NCBI GenBank assembly: GCA_015680685.1
Contig: MNCI01002736.1
Coordinates: 37,750 to 86,597, forward strand
Reading direction: 5' to 3'
DNA: 48,848 nt
From: Gnetum montanum
Lineage: Eukaryota; Streptophyta; Gnetopsida; Gnetales; Gnetaceae
Shown here piece after piece: positions 21,661-32,330 of this stretch (the stretch's first letter is position 1; every line of letters starts with the position of its first letter). Below the pieces are notes generated by a model, which saw nothing but the letters and a program-made list of their open reading frames with translations, searched no databases and was not told the origin of the DNA. Position numbers and translations under genes: made by a program.

Positions 21661-21937
21661 TCATGAGTGGCAAGGTACCCCTACACTCAACCATATGAAT
21701 ACAAGTGTTTCATGCACGATCCGGTCAAACTCTGTAGACAGGCTAGTTGTGGTATCCAAATAGTTACTCGTTGATCGCAGTTTACTATCTTCCCACCTGG
21801 ACTAGTATTTTCTTGTCACGTATGGTTTAGTCCAGAGTGAGATGTATGATGTGTTCCTAAACTAATGCTACTCCTAGAGACAATGTAAAATAATCTTTAA
21901 TTAAGCTAGTAGGAAAGGGGATGAGAGTTAAACTAAT
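21661..21937 (-). repeat. U5-side fragment of 3' LTR of element 3
   Basis: It aligns with 27505-27785 of the 5' LTR, including AGTGGCAAGGTACCCCTACA, GGACTAGTATTTTCTTGTCA and the AATAATCTTTAATTAAGCTA stretch. Similarity stops abruptly after GAGTTAAACTAA. Its outer end reads TCATGAGTGG against TGATGAGTGG in the 5' copy. Confidence 0.85.
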
Positions 21938-21949
21938 CGAGGACAAGTT

Positions 21950-23630
21950 TTCATTTGGGGACAAGTTTTCATGGGGATAAGCTTTTTCTCTTCTATTTGG
22001 GGATCCTGTGCCATCCATGTTGATGCTCCAATGTTTGATGGAGTTAGCACCTCCCATGGGCATGGTAGTTGCAGAAACATTTTGTTTACTTTGACATACC
22101 AAGCCACAAATAACCGTTGTTCCTTCTCGTAGGCTCTAACTTTGTCCCTGTACTCTTGAAAATTTGTAAGCATTGAGCCAAGTTTGCTACGACATATTTT
22201 TATCCTTTGTAGCTTGCTTTAACCACCTCTAGTTTAGAATTTGCAACTTCCAGCTTCTACAACATTTTCTTATGCTCTACAAATTCTACTTCATTTTTGG
22301 TGTAGGTGGTAGCTACCTGCCCCTTGAGCTCTATCCTCAAGCACCCTGCTATCAACATGGCTAGATTGGCATACCACAAGTTTTCCAACTCCATGTACTC
22401 TATGAGGTCTTGAATTTACAGGTCCTAACTTTTAAGTTTCGCCTAGTGGGAAAATGCATATGTGTCCAATATGGACTGCCAATCAGTGTGTTGGGCATTG
22501 AAAGCGTTGATGTGGGCCTTGGCCATATGGATCTCCTTCTCGATGACTTGCTTGTACATTCCCACCTATTCTCAGAAATGCTCCTTTAACTTTTCATGCC
22601 ACTTGGCCTCATTTTGCCACGTGCTTATTTCAATGGCCATCTTCTGACAGATTGCGCATACCTCCTTCATTGAGAGGGTTCTATTTTCTCTAGCCAAACG
22701 GTTCATATCTTGATTGACCCTAATCAATTATTCTCGTAGCTATTGAAAGTTTTCTTTGAGAACATTTTTCTATTTCTCCACAATGGTCAACCAAAGATTA
22801 TCAACATTGAGCTATTTATTCTCCTCTTGTAAGGCTCTAAGTGCCTTAGCATGCACGTAGGTTTGTGCTTGTGCCTTGGAGGCATCCCAGTCAGCCTTCT
22901 TTTTCTCCTTCACTACTCTTTTATTGTCCACCAATAATTTATTGAGTTGCTTGTTCCTGAAGGTGTCTAGCTGGTCTGTGGGAACAAATTGAGAGGGGTC
23001 CTGCTATGTAGCTTGCAGGGTTACGAGCCTCTCTTGGAGTGTTGCTAACTCTGCTTCTACGTGCTCAGCCCTGATCTCTACTATGACCATTTTTCCCTTG
23101 GTAGAGATGAGGTCTGATTATGCTACCATGACATTTTGTGACATGTCAAACAAGGATGTCATTACTTGTCCTATTTGTAGCAACTAATTAAGCACATCCT
23201 CATGCTCTGTAGGAGTCATCAAGGGACTGGCCAATGTTTGAGCATCACGTGCTCCTATGAAGTTTGTCAATGGCACAATAGGGATGTTAAAGGATTCTTT
23301 GATGTGGTCTATGACCACTTATGTGGCTCTTGCTCTATCTTGGTGCTACATGACCAACGCTATGGCCCCTTCACCAGTCTCGAGTTGCACCTAAAAGGAT
23401 GCAGCGTTCCTTGAAATCTGTTGTGACTAATCAGTCTCCCCTCCTCCTATCTAAATGGACACCTCTCCCTATGTGCAATCTATAGAGACAATGGGCCGTA
23501 TAGTATCATTAATGACATAGAAGAGATTAGCATCATCACAACTCTCCCAACTGACCATCTCAGCAATGGCCCTAAGGTGGCTCATTGATGGTCGGTAATC
23601 CTTCAGTGGTGGTGGTGGTTGATCTTGCTG
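21950..23630 (-). pseudogene. Coiled-coil reading frame of about 560 codons, family not recognised
   Basis: The minus-strand frame opens near QQDQPPPPLKDYRPSMSHLR, followed by IAEMVSWESCDDANLFYVIN. It then becomes a long, charged, Leu-heptad region: AEHVEAELATLQERLVTLQA, LNKLLVDNKRVVKEKKKADW, AKALRALQEENK, NRLARENRTLSMKEV, EKEIHMAKAHINAFNAQH. Near the end the frame shifts once to FQEYRDKVRAYEKEQRLFVA. Fifteen or more stops occur, and those I read are TAG or TGA. No transposase or pol motif is present. Trp-containing coiled-coil stretches recall exon 7 of the antisense gene in element 1, but I cannot show homology. Identity and function unknown. Confidence 0.55.
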
Positions 23631-23954
23631 GCTTCAAAGTTTAATTTCCCAATATAGATGAGGAGATGAAATTTTTTTTGGCACATGCTTATTAGTTTTA
23701 TACTTAATTACCCTTAATAGTGTCCTTTTGGTGATGACAAATTTTAAAAAATTTATGTGCAATTCAGCATGTACCCTTCCCCCATGACTAAGATGAACAC
23801 TCCAAGTTCAAGTAGGTATAAACAGAATGAAAATTGGAGTCCTAGCGAGCAAGTTATGGTTGGTAGATTGAGGGGTGTGCAAGTTGCAAGTCGTAGAAGA
23901 AAATTTGAAAAATTCCCCTACGTGAATAGTTGAAAATGATGTTGACATTCTTGG

Positions 23955-24060
23955 GGGGATCCATATATATAGATTTTAAGGATGCAATATAGTGTACCTA
24001 ATGGCAAGGACCTGATATCGTAGCTAACTTGATATTGGGGACCTGATATCGCGGCCTATC
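23955..24060 (-). promoter_or_regulatory. LTR-like U3 with TATA box ahead of the coiled-coil frame
   Basis: The minus strand starts TGATAGGCCGCGATATCAGG and contains three GATATC-type motifs and a TATA box (CTATATATATGG, about 23973-23962). The design copies the U3 of the other Athila-like LTRs here, but the sequence differs from the 5' LTR of element 3. It sits where the 3' LTR of element 3 should begin, though no purine tract precedes it. Confidence 0.5.
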
Positions 24061-25420
24061 AAAAATAGGGTACTTGGAAAAAATTATAAATTTTTGAAAC
24101 TCCAAGGTATAAACTAAGGACTTTAGGTCAATGTAAAGGGTCCAGGGTAATCTAAACTACTCCTGAAGGCACAAAAGGTATAATGGTATAAAATCTGACA
24201 ATAAAAGTCATGAAGAATATGAGGAAAAAGGACATGTGTTGGCTCATAGAAACGTTTGAATCGAAAGGATGATAAGGGAAAGAATAACATTGGTAATACT
24301 TGGAGGATATAAGATGATGTGTGGGAGATGTGTTACGAATGAAAATTACAAGGGTTACACAAGTGGGTCCTCCCCAAAGCAGGTTCCAACCTATAATGCC
24401 CTTGCGTAACCACACCTTAAAATTTCCATACGTACTATAAGGGTTAAATGTAATCTACACTAATTTCACTAAACACACACATGTAGATATCACCACGATG
24501 AGATATGAATCCCATGTTACCCAAGTCATGAGTCACAATTACATGAATAGCAAGGTGAGGTGAATCATAGAAAGGATTGCAGAGATTGAGACATGAGGTA
24601 ACTGACTCAAGGCACAATGAATCCTGCATGTAAGGCATGATTAGTGTGTCATTAGCCCATCACTCCAAAATTAGGACCAAGTCCATGCCTCTGATTAGTG
24701 GCATCGCATTGCTTCATCCAATAATGGACAACCATAAGAGCACCATGACAGTAAGGCGTACGATCACTTGGCATTTTGTTCAAGGGAGGAGTGATTTTTC
24801 TTTGTGGCACTCATTTTATTTTTTTTTGAAATATTGCTTAATCCAAAGAAGTTGCCTTCCTTCAGGCATGGTTGCATGTATTTCCAATGGGACCCCCTAG
24901 AATAGCATTAGTATTGTTTTTTCTAGTTGAGTGCCTTTTGATTACTCTTACTCCCATTTTTCATTAGATCCACAAAGATCTTAGTACAACTAAGCTGCAT
25001 GATAACTCCTACAAATGTCAACAAAGAGAATCCACAAGTCCCCTTGATGTCACACCCTAACCATTCCCTCTTGGTCCATCCTTCTTCGTTCCGGGTACAA
25101 TAACATGAAATTACTTTAAGTTTTAATGATTAGGAATATCATTGTACCCAAGGCAAAACCCCTTATTAATAGAATGGGTGGGTGGATGTTATGGGCTCAT
25201 TATCCACATAATGAGTCACTTAAGACTTGATAGCATAAAATAATACCTCAACCAACAGTTCACATGAGTGTTTTATTTGTAGATGAGATTACTTATAAAA
25301 AGATAAAGAGACAAAAAGATAAAACAATAAATTGAAAGATGAGAAACTAGAAAACAAAAAATTGTAAAATTAAAGAAACGGAAAAACATTTATTAATTCT
25401 GTGTTGTTAGAATGGAGGAT
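24061..25420 (-). other. 3' UTR of element 3
   Basis: Landmarks shared with the other Athila-like copies: ATGGGGGGTATCC next to the gag end (about 25420), AT-rich TTTTTATCTTT runs, GGGTGGGTGGATGTTAT (about 25195), the GGTGTGACATCAAGGGGACT block (25057-25035), and a GGGGAGGACCCACTTG block (about 24380-24366). It aligns with 47760-48848 of element 5. No gene is seen. Confidence 0.65.
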
Positions 25421-25449
25421 ACCCCCCATGAATAAATGGTTGAGCATGG

Positions 25450-27353
25450 CTAGAATTAACAAATGGAAGGTTAGGATCCTTACATGTTGGAAATATTGGG
25501 ACCCGGTCATACTTACCCCATTGGGGTTCACACACTTGACTAGAGTTGACATAGTGGGGCAAGTTATAAGATGTGGTTAATTTATAAGGAGTTGACCCAC
25601 TATGATACTAGTGACCATAAGATGGTATGCAAGGATCAATATGTCTTCCTACATGGCTATATTCATTGGGTTGCATCATTGTTGGAGTATTGCTTGGTGG
25701 CCCAAATAAAGTAGCACAAGGCATTATAGAGGAAGATGCATCACAGTGTTGGAGGATGCAGTGGTCATGCTAAAAGAAGGGGCATCTTCGATGTTGAGGA
25801 GAGTTCCCACTGCTATTTTCAATAGAAGCACAAGTAACATTCGTTGGTTGATGCTGTGGTGCAAATCCTTCTAGAACACTTGATGGTGATGTAGAAGGAG
25901 GTGAAGGATGAGAATGTTGAAATTGAGGAGAAGTATAATGTACACGAGGTGGTGGTCCTATTGGAGAGGAAATGGGTTAATAGTATTAAGGAGAATAATA
26001 ATAATGTGGTGAGATAGAAGATGTTGACCCAGTTGGGGAAATAGGATGTTGAACTTGATAAGCGCTTAGACTTAGATGGTATGAAGGATGTAGCCAGTTT
26101 GGGGATGGGCTCCCCCATGACTGGGATTGTTGCCATTGTGATTGAACATAGTACCTCTATATGAACTCTAGGTGCAACACTCTTCCCCAATACTCCTACA
26201 AATGTGACAAGATTGGGCCTTGGCCCTTGGGGTGATCATTTAGGCAAATGTTGCATTAATACGTATGATTGGCAGTTAAGTTCTTATTCTCTTCTACCCT
26301 TCTTTCTGATCATCTAAAGGTGTTTTTTCCTATTTCTTAGGTTGTCATAACTCTATCTCCAACAATGTTGGCATATTCTCTACATTTTTTATGCATCCAT
26401 TCCATCATCTTATTGATCTTTGCCTCAATTTCATTTAATAATTGTAGTGTTGGCAAAGATGATTCCACCTCCTTGGGTTGAGCTGATTTCTCCTCTTTCA
26501 GATTATGGACCTTTGTGGATGTAAGATTTTGGTCCTGTTGAGATTTTTCAACATTCTCCCATCTAGCCATTTCTCCTTCTTCTTTTGCTACCTGCTTGAT
26601 AAGCTCTTGGAATTGATGGGTTCATAGCTCATATAGTTGACCTCGGGCATACATCCCTATGGTTTCCCTTGTTTCATTATGGAGCCCATCTATGATATGG
26701 TACATTAGCCTTTCCTCAGAGAACTCATGGCCTACGCAATTATTTAACAATGCATAATATCTTTCTAAGGCCATGTCCAAGGGTTCATGTTGTGCTTGTT
26801 TCCACTCTTGGATTTGTTTCCTCAAGGCTGATACTCTTGCATAAGTTTGATATCTTTCATTGAAGACTTCTACCATTCTTGGCCAACGTCAGATTGATTT
26901 TGGTTTTAAAGACCTGTACCATACTTTTGCTTGACCAACGAGTGTTGTAGGAAAGAGCTTAAGTTTTTGCCATCCATTATCAATGTTATTCCATTCACAG
27001 GCATCATGGAAGGCTTGTAGATGATGTTGCAAATCTAATTCATAGCCTCTTGAAAACTTAGGAAAGTTGTTTAAGTCAAGCCTGGGTAGATAACTCTCCT
27101 TACGATGCCTATAGGATATTCAAACAGCCTCTTGTATTTCTGTTAGGCTTGTAGTGGCTAGCAGGGATTCATTGTCACTAGGTATGTTATGCATTCGTGA
27201 GTTGGGACGATATTGTCTTCGTTTATACTCATAGGAGACCCCTACATCAGATTGGGTACTCCAAACTTTATCTTCATCATCATATAATTTGTTGGTTCTC
27301 TAATGAATTGCCTCACTAGTTCTTGCATTGTTAGAGTCTTGTGAGAGAGACAT
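25450..27353 (-). pseudogene. gag: gag of element 3
   Basis: The start codon at 27353 opens MSLSQDSNNARTSEAIH. Core capsid motifs follow: LPRLDLNNFPKFSRGYELD, HHLQAFHDACEW, VWYRSLKPKSI, and the well-kept stretch VFNERYQTYARVSALRKQIQ (from 26867), then EERLMYHIIDGLHNETRETI. LIKQVAKEEGEMARWENVEK comes next, then a knuckle-like CNICLNDHPKGQG whose last Cys is lost. The tail is rich in Pro, Ser, His and Tyr, down to about 25450. Several stops interrupt it. It matches gag of element 5 domain by domain. No protease follows. Confidence 0.87.
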
Positions 27354-27483
27354 GGTTGTGAATTTGTGTGTGATTTAATTGCAATTATTATTATTATTTA
27401 TTATATTTTTTTCCTAAAATATATATCGTTAATACTTTGTTACAGCAATCTTATATTATGTAACTAATCTAAATAACTAGCAT

Positions 27484-27503
27484 CATCCCTAGCAATGATG
27501 CCA
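27484..27503 (-). other. Primer-binding site of element 3, mutated tRNA-Asp type
   Basis: The minus strand reads TGGCATCATTGCTAGGGATG. The plant tRNA-Asp primer site, as I recall it, is TGGCGCCGTTGCCGGGGATC. Five of the six differences are C-to-T or G-to-A, the pattern of decayed methylated DNA. It lies one base from the LTR end. Confidence 0.8.
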
Positions 27504-27504
27504 A

Positions 27505-28358
27505 TGATGAGTGGTAAGGTACCCCTACACTCAACCATATGAATACAAGCGTTTCACCCATGATCTGGTCGAACTTCACAGATGGGCTAGTTGTGGTATC
27601 TAGATAGTTACTCATTGATCATAATTTGTTGTCTTCCCACCTAGACTAGTATTTGCTTGTCATGTATGGTTTAGTCCAGAGTGAGGTGTATGATGTGTTC
27701 CTAAACTAATGCTACTCCTAGAGACAATGGAAAATAATCTTTAATTAAGCTAGGAGGAAAGGGAGAGAGAGTTAAACTAAGAGGAGATAGGGAGAGAGAA
27801 TCTAAGCTAGCCTGAGTGCGATGAGCATCTGTTCCTTAATCATCTGTACACATCTCAGACCTCGTGCATGACTACCACTAGGATTACCAAGCACATGGCC
27901 CAAGTACGCTACTGGGGTACTAAGTAGTCACATGTAGATGCTCGTGATCAAATCGTACTCATTCCATGTTTAATGATGATAATCATTAAGTAATTAAACT
28001 AAGTGAATGCTGCAATGATGAAGTAATCTCGATCTTTATTTTCATTCATGTGCATGTCTAGGTACGTCACACTCAAATAAAGGATGTCGTACAATTACAA
28101 TCATCACACTACGGGCATGCACTGGGAGAAAGGGTTGAGAAGAACTAAAAATGAACTAACTTCGATCTATTGACTAAAAAAACTAACTATTTCCAGACTA
28201 ACTCCTCTCATGCACCTACATGTGTATTTATAGGCTCACACAGGAGTCACGATATCATGTATTCGATATCGTTATTTGGATTGCGATATCATGTACCTGA
28301 TATCATGGATCCAATATCAGGGGTCCAATATTGCAACCTGATGAATCACAATTCATCA
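27505..28358 (-). repeat. 5' LTR of element 3 (854 bp)
   Basis: The minus strand begins TGATGAATTGTGATTCATCA and ends CCACTCATCA. U3 carries four or five GATATC-type motifs (28247-28325), then a TATA box (minus CCTATAAATACAC, about 28233-28222). The U5 end GGGGTACCTTACC matches elements 2, 4 and 5. The primer site adjoins it directly. Confidence 0.9.
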
Positions 28359-28363
28359 GTTGT
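28359..28363. repeat. Right target-site duplication of element 3
   Basis: GTTGT, partner of GTTAT at 21656-21660. Confidence 0.75.
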
Positions 28364-28870
28364 GAACTCACTACCTGTTTCATGAGGAAGAAACCATGTC
28401 CAAGTTATCAATAACAAAATTCAAAGCTGGAATCCAGATACCAACAATCAAATACCTAGATAGCACATGTCCACATCAAATAAACCACATTGTACCAAAT
28501 TGGCAATAAAGCACATTATTATTAAAACACAACAAAAAAATTCACACCAAAAGAAAGAAAATTATACAAGAAATTATAAAATATTTAAGAAAAAGAAAAT
28601 GTACTAAAGATGTTGTAAAACAAAAATTTTGAAAAATGAATAACGTAAAAACAAAAAGGTGTAAGATAAAGAATGTGTAAAATAAAAAGTTGTAAAGATA
28701 AAGAGATGTAAAATAAAAGCATGTAAAATAAAAACCTGAAAAATTGAGGAGCTGCTTATATAGTTAGCATGGATGGCCATCTCCCCCATGACTAAGTTAA
28801 AAGGAAGAGATCTGAAAGAGTGAGCATGGTTGTTCATCCAATGAGGCATTTGTTGCATTGGTTTGCTTAG
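28359..28870 (-). other. 3' UTR of element 4, proximal part
   Basis: Minus strand: just after integrase comes GTCATGGGGGAGATGGCC (about 28797-28780), then repeated TTTTATTTTACA-type runs to about 28550. The same arrangement follows protease in element 2 (16990-17100), showing that element 2 lost pol precisely between these points. No gene is seen. Confidence 0.65.
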
Positions 28871-28879
28871 GCTTGTGGA

Positions 28880-30010
28880 AAGGTTTCACTTGTTGTATGT
28901 TGACCACCTACTTCTTGTTTGGGCTCTCAAGTTTGTAGATCATCATGGCCCCAGAAGGAAAAGTTTCATAAATGATATAAGGTCTTTTCCACAATGTCTA
29001 AAACTTAGTTCATTGAGATACATATGTGGGGTTCCAGTAAAGGACCTTGTCTCCTGGTTGAAATTTGACTTTCCTAATTCTAAGGTCATGGTGCTTTTTG
29101 TTGAATGCCTTGTGCAATTTATTAGATGATAGGGCCACCAATCAATTTTTGTTTAGCAAGCTGAGATTCATTAATCTTTATTTTTGTGCTAGACTTAAGT
29201 CAAGGTTAAGTCATAGGCTGTTGAAAGTGTATGGAGTTGAGATTGAATAAGGAGTGTTGAAAGTTTTCCATACACCAGCTCATAGGGAGAATAGCCTATA
29301 CAGAGTTTCCATGTTTAGTGGTAGGCCCAATGGGCATTGTTGCATTTTGTGCTCCAATCTCTCCTATATTTGCTACTATTTCTTGTCAAGATCTTTATGA
29401 TCTCCCCATTTGTAACCTCAGCTTGACCATTGGCTTGGAGGTGGTAAGGTGTTATTAGTTTATGTTCAACCCTAAAGTGTTGCATGAGTTTTCAAAAGGT
29501 AATACTTGTAAAGTGGGTTCCATTGTTAGAAATTAATGCACGTGGTACACCAAACCTTTTTACAACATTATGTTGTACAAACTAAGCAACAGTAGAAGAT
29601 GTACAATTGATGATGGTTGCTACTTCTACCCATTTTGTACAATAGTTAATAGCGACTATGATATATGACTTTCCATTTGACATGGGTATGATGGGACCCA
29701 TGAATTCAATGCCCCAAATGTCAAAGGGTTCTAGTGATTGGATCCACTATTAAGGTCCCTCCATTCAAGTAATCATTCCACCATCTCATTGGTAGTGTTT
29801 GCAAGAGTGGATAAATTAGTGAGCATCCCTAAAAATTGTCAACCAATAATACCCTGCCATCAGGATTTTAATGTCCATGCATCTCCCAATGTAGTGGTCC
29901 CCACAAGGACCCTCATGAGCATCTTGAAGAACACATAGTTAATTTCCATGAAGCATTTTACCTAGTGAAGAAACTATTATTTTTTCTAGTGGTCCAACCA
30001 TTGTGGCATC
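28880..30010 (-). pseudogene. Integrase of element 4 pol
   Basis: The N-terminal zinc region is partly kept (HEGPCGDHYIG). Core: FDIWGIEFMGPIIPMSNG with the first Asp, GVPRALISNNGTHFTS where the second catalytic Asp is Asn, and TPYHLQANGQAEVTNGEI with the Glu. C-terminal pieces include GYSPYELVYGKL. Wording is that of Athila-lineage integrase. Stops are frequent, especially past the core. It reads in series with RNase H and RT upstream. Confidence 0.87.
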
Positions 30011-30149
30011 TCTTGAGTAAGAAGATAGATGAGAATATCATCATAGCATTTAGGCTCAGTGGATAATTATTTAGTTATAGCCCCAACAAAGAGGAGTTCA
30101 TCAGGAAACAAATCAAATAGTGGACTTTCTTCCTCTTTGTTATCCCATT

Positions 30150-30640
30150 GCAATCAAGACAAGTGGTCAGTAATCATAATCTCAATTTCCTTTTGATCTA
30201 CCATCATAAGATCAAATTTTTGTAAGATCACGAACCACCGTATGATACAAAGGCTCACTATTGGATTGTTCATGAGGAAGCAAATGAAACTGTGGTCCAT
30301 GTACATAAACACTTTGTATCCAAGCACATGGTGCCTAAGCTTCTCTAGAGCAAATGCCACTACTATCAATTCATTTTCTATGGTGGTGTTGCATAGTGGA
30401 TGTAATATGGATGTTTCTTGTCATCCAATTGTGTAAGCACAACTCCCAAGGCATACTTTGATGCATCTACCATAACATGAAATACTCTAGACCAATCAGG
30501 TGCTTGTAGAATTAGAGTTTCTACAAGTATCTCCTTCAACTATTGAAATACTTTTTCACATTCCTTGGTCTAGAGAAATGGTGCATCTTTCTTGGTTAGC
30601 TCAACCAACTATTTTGTGATCTTAGAGAAATTCTCTATGA
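30150..30640 (-). pseudogene. RNase H of element 4 pol
   Basis: ECEKVFQ leads in from RT. HVMVDASKYALGVVLTQLDD holds the first catalytic Asp. A stretch with VVAFALEKLRHHVLGYKVFM and MDHSFICFLMNN matches the later part of the gypsy domain. Stops and frame changes break it. No second archaeal-type RNase H is seen here, unlike element 1. Confidence 0.8.
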
Positions 30641-31430
30641 ATCACCAATAGTAGCTAGTGTGTCCAAGGAATGACTAAACATCTTTGATGATTTTTGGTT
30701 GGCAAGTGATTCCTTGAATGAACCTTATCTTTTTAGGGTTTGCCTCAATTCTTGCTTGTGAGATTATGTGCCCCAATACAATGCCCACCTGGACCATTAG
30801 ATGACTCTTTTGCTAATTGAGCTGCAAGTTTGTTTCTATACATCTTTTTAGTACTTTCTCAAGGTGGTCCAAGGCTTGCTCAAACATAGCTCCATAGGTG
30901 GAGAATTCATCCATGAAGACTTCCACATTGCTATCGATTTGCTGTTGAAAGATGCTTAAGACTAGGTGTTGGAAACTGGCAGGAGCATTGCACACACCAA
31001 AAGGTATTTTGTGATATATAAAAGTTCCCCAGGGACTCATAAATGTTGTTTCGGCCTAGCCCTCTAGCACAATCTAGATTTGGTTATAGCCACTATAACC
31101 ATCTAGAAAACTATAATAGCAATGCCCAAATATGGTGTCTAACACTTGATTAATGAATGGCAACAAAAAATGATCCTTGAATGTTGCCATATTCAGCAGT
31201 CAAAAATCAATGCAGACTTGTCACTAGCCACCTTTCTTTGGCATAATCATGAGTGAACTAACCCACTCACTATTTGCAATGGGATAGATGAACCCTACCT
31301 TAAGGAGTTGTTTGATTTCCTCTTTGATGATTTATTTCAATTTGGGATTCAATCATCTTTGTTGATGCTTGTTTGGCTTCATGGCTAGGTCAATGTAGAT
31401 ACAATGCTAGCATATCCTAGGATCAATCCC
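30640..31430 (-). pseudogene. Reverse transcriptase of element 4 pol
   Basis: Motifs in order: LLKVGFIYPIANSEWVSSLM, MPKKGG, VCIDF, SFLDGYSGYNQI, MSPWGTFIYHKIPFGVCNAP, ASFQHLVLSIFQQQ, and EVFMDEFSTYG, where the family has two Asp and the second is Glu. Then LEKVLKRCIETNLQLN and VLGHIISQARIEANPKKI. This is Athila-type RT. Stops lie between several motifs. Confidence 0.9.
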
Positions 31431-31849
31431 TATGAGTTCAAGATATGACCAAGCAAAGGATGCTAATCATTTTTCAACCACATTCAATAGCATTTGTTTC
31501 TATTCTGGAGCAATATTTGCATTGATTATTACCAACTTCCCATTTTTTAAGAATACATATTCCATGTTGACAGGTAAAGTTTTTAATTCAAGGGGCTCTT
31601 GCTTGAAATTTTTAGAAATTTCCAACTCTCCCCAATAGGTGTCATCATTTTTATTATCAAAGAGTTGGTAATGAACTTACTTTAGTTCATCCATGCCTAC
31701 AACATAAGCACATGTCAAGCTCTCAATAGGTTCCATGCAAAGTGTGCTAATTTCAAGATCAACGGTTAGCCATTGGATGCCCTCTTGTTTTTTGGCTACT
31801 ACATACAAACACCTTTGAATATCTACTTTTGGTACACACTTCCTACATA

Positions 31850-32330
31850 ATTGCACCTTGTATCATTGTATGCAATGCATGGAACTCACTTCTTCTTAAT
31901 CTTTTTGAATGCATTTTCTATAGATATTTCCAAGGAAAGATCTCTGATCCTCATTCTTGCATCAATGGTGCTTATCTATGCCCTTCCCATGATGATTGGA
32001 AAGTCCCCTTTATAGTTCTCCACCTTGATTACTAGGAAATCAGCAGGATAAGACCACCCATAAATAGTGGTCACAATGTCCTCCACCAATCCCAATGCAA
32101 TAATGATGGACTGGTCTGCCAATTCTAATCTGATATTGCTCTTCTTGAGAGGAGGCAGGTTCTATGTAGTATACATCTCATGAGAAATCAAGTTGACACT
32201 AGAACCTAAATTAAGGAGACCTTTACATGGTTCATTCCTAGTAATCTATAAATAAATAAGAGGACTCTTAGGATCAACTAATTTCCATTGAAGGTTGCCT
32301 ACCCAGATCCAATCAAATACAACATTAGTG
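31850..32330 (-). pseudogene. Aspartic protease of element 4
   Basis: It aligns with the protease of element 2: LIYLQITRNEPCKGLLNLGS where DSG has become NLG, SVNLISHEMY, NIRLELADQSIIIALGLVED, ADFLVIKVENYKGDFPIIMG. The lost active-site Asp and several stops make it inactive. It follows gag without a clear break. Confidence 0.83.

Larger units (their letters stand above)
21661..28358 (-). mobile_element. Element 3: gag-only Athila-like element with an unusual 3' end
   Basis: Minus-strand order: 5' LTR (28358-27505), tRNA-Asp-type primer site, gag, a 3' UTR from about 25420, then an LTR-like U3 start at 24060, a coiled-coil reading frame (23630-21950) and an LTR U5 end (21937-21661). Protease and pol are absent. 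The outer boundaries are supported by a 5-bp target duplication. The 3' LTR is not a normal copy: only about 280 bp of its U5 side match the 5' LTR, and the rest is replaced by the coiled-coil region under a different U3. Confidence 0.8.
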
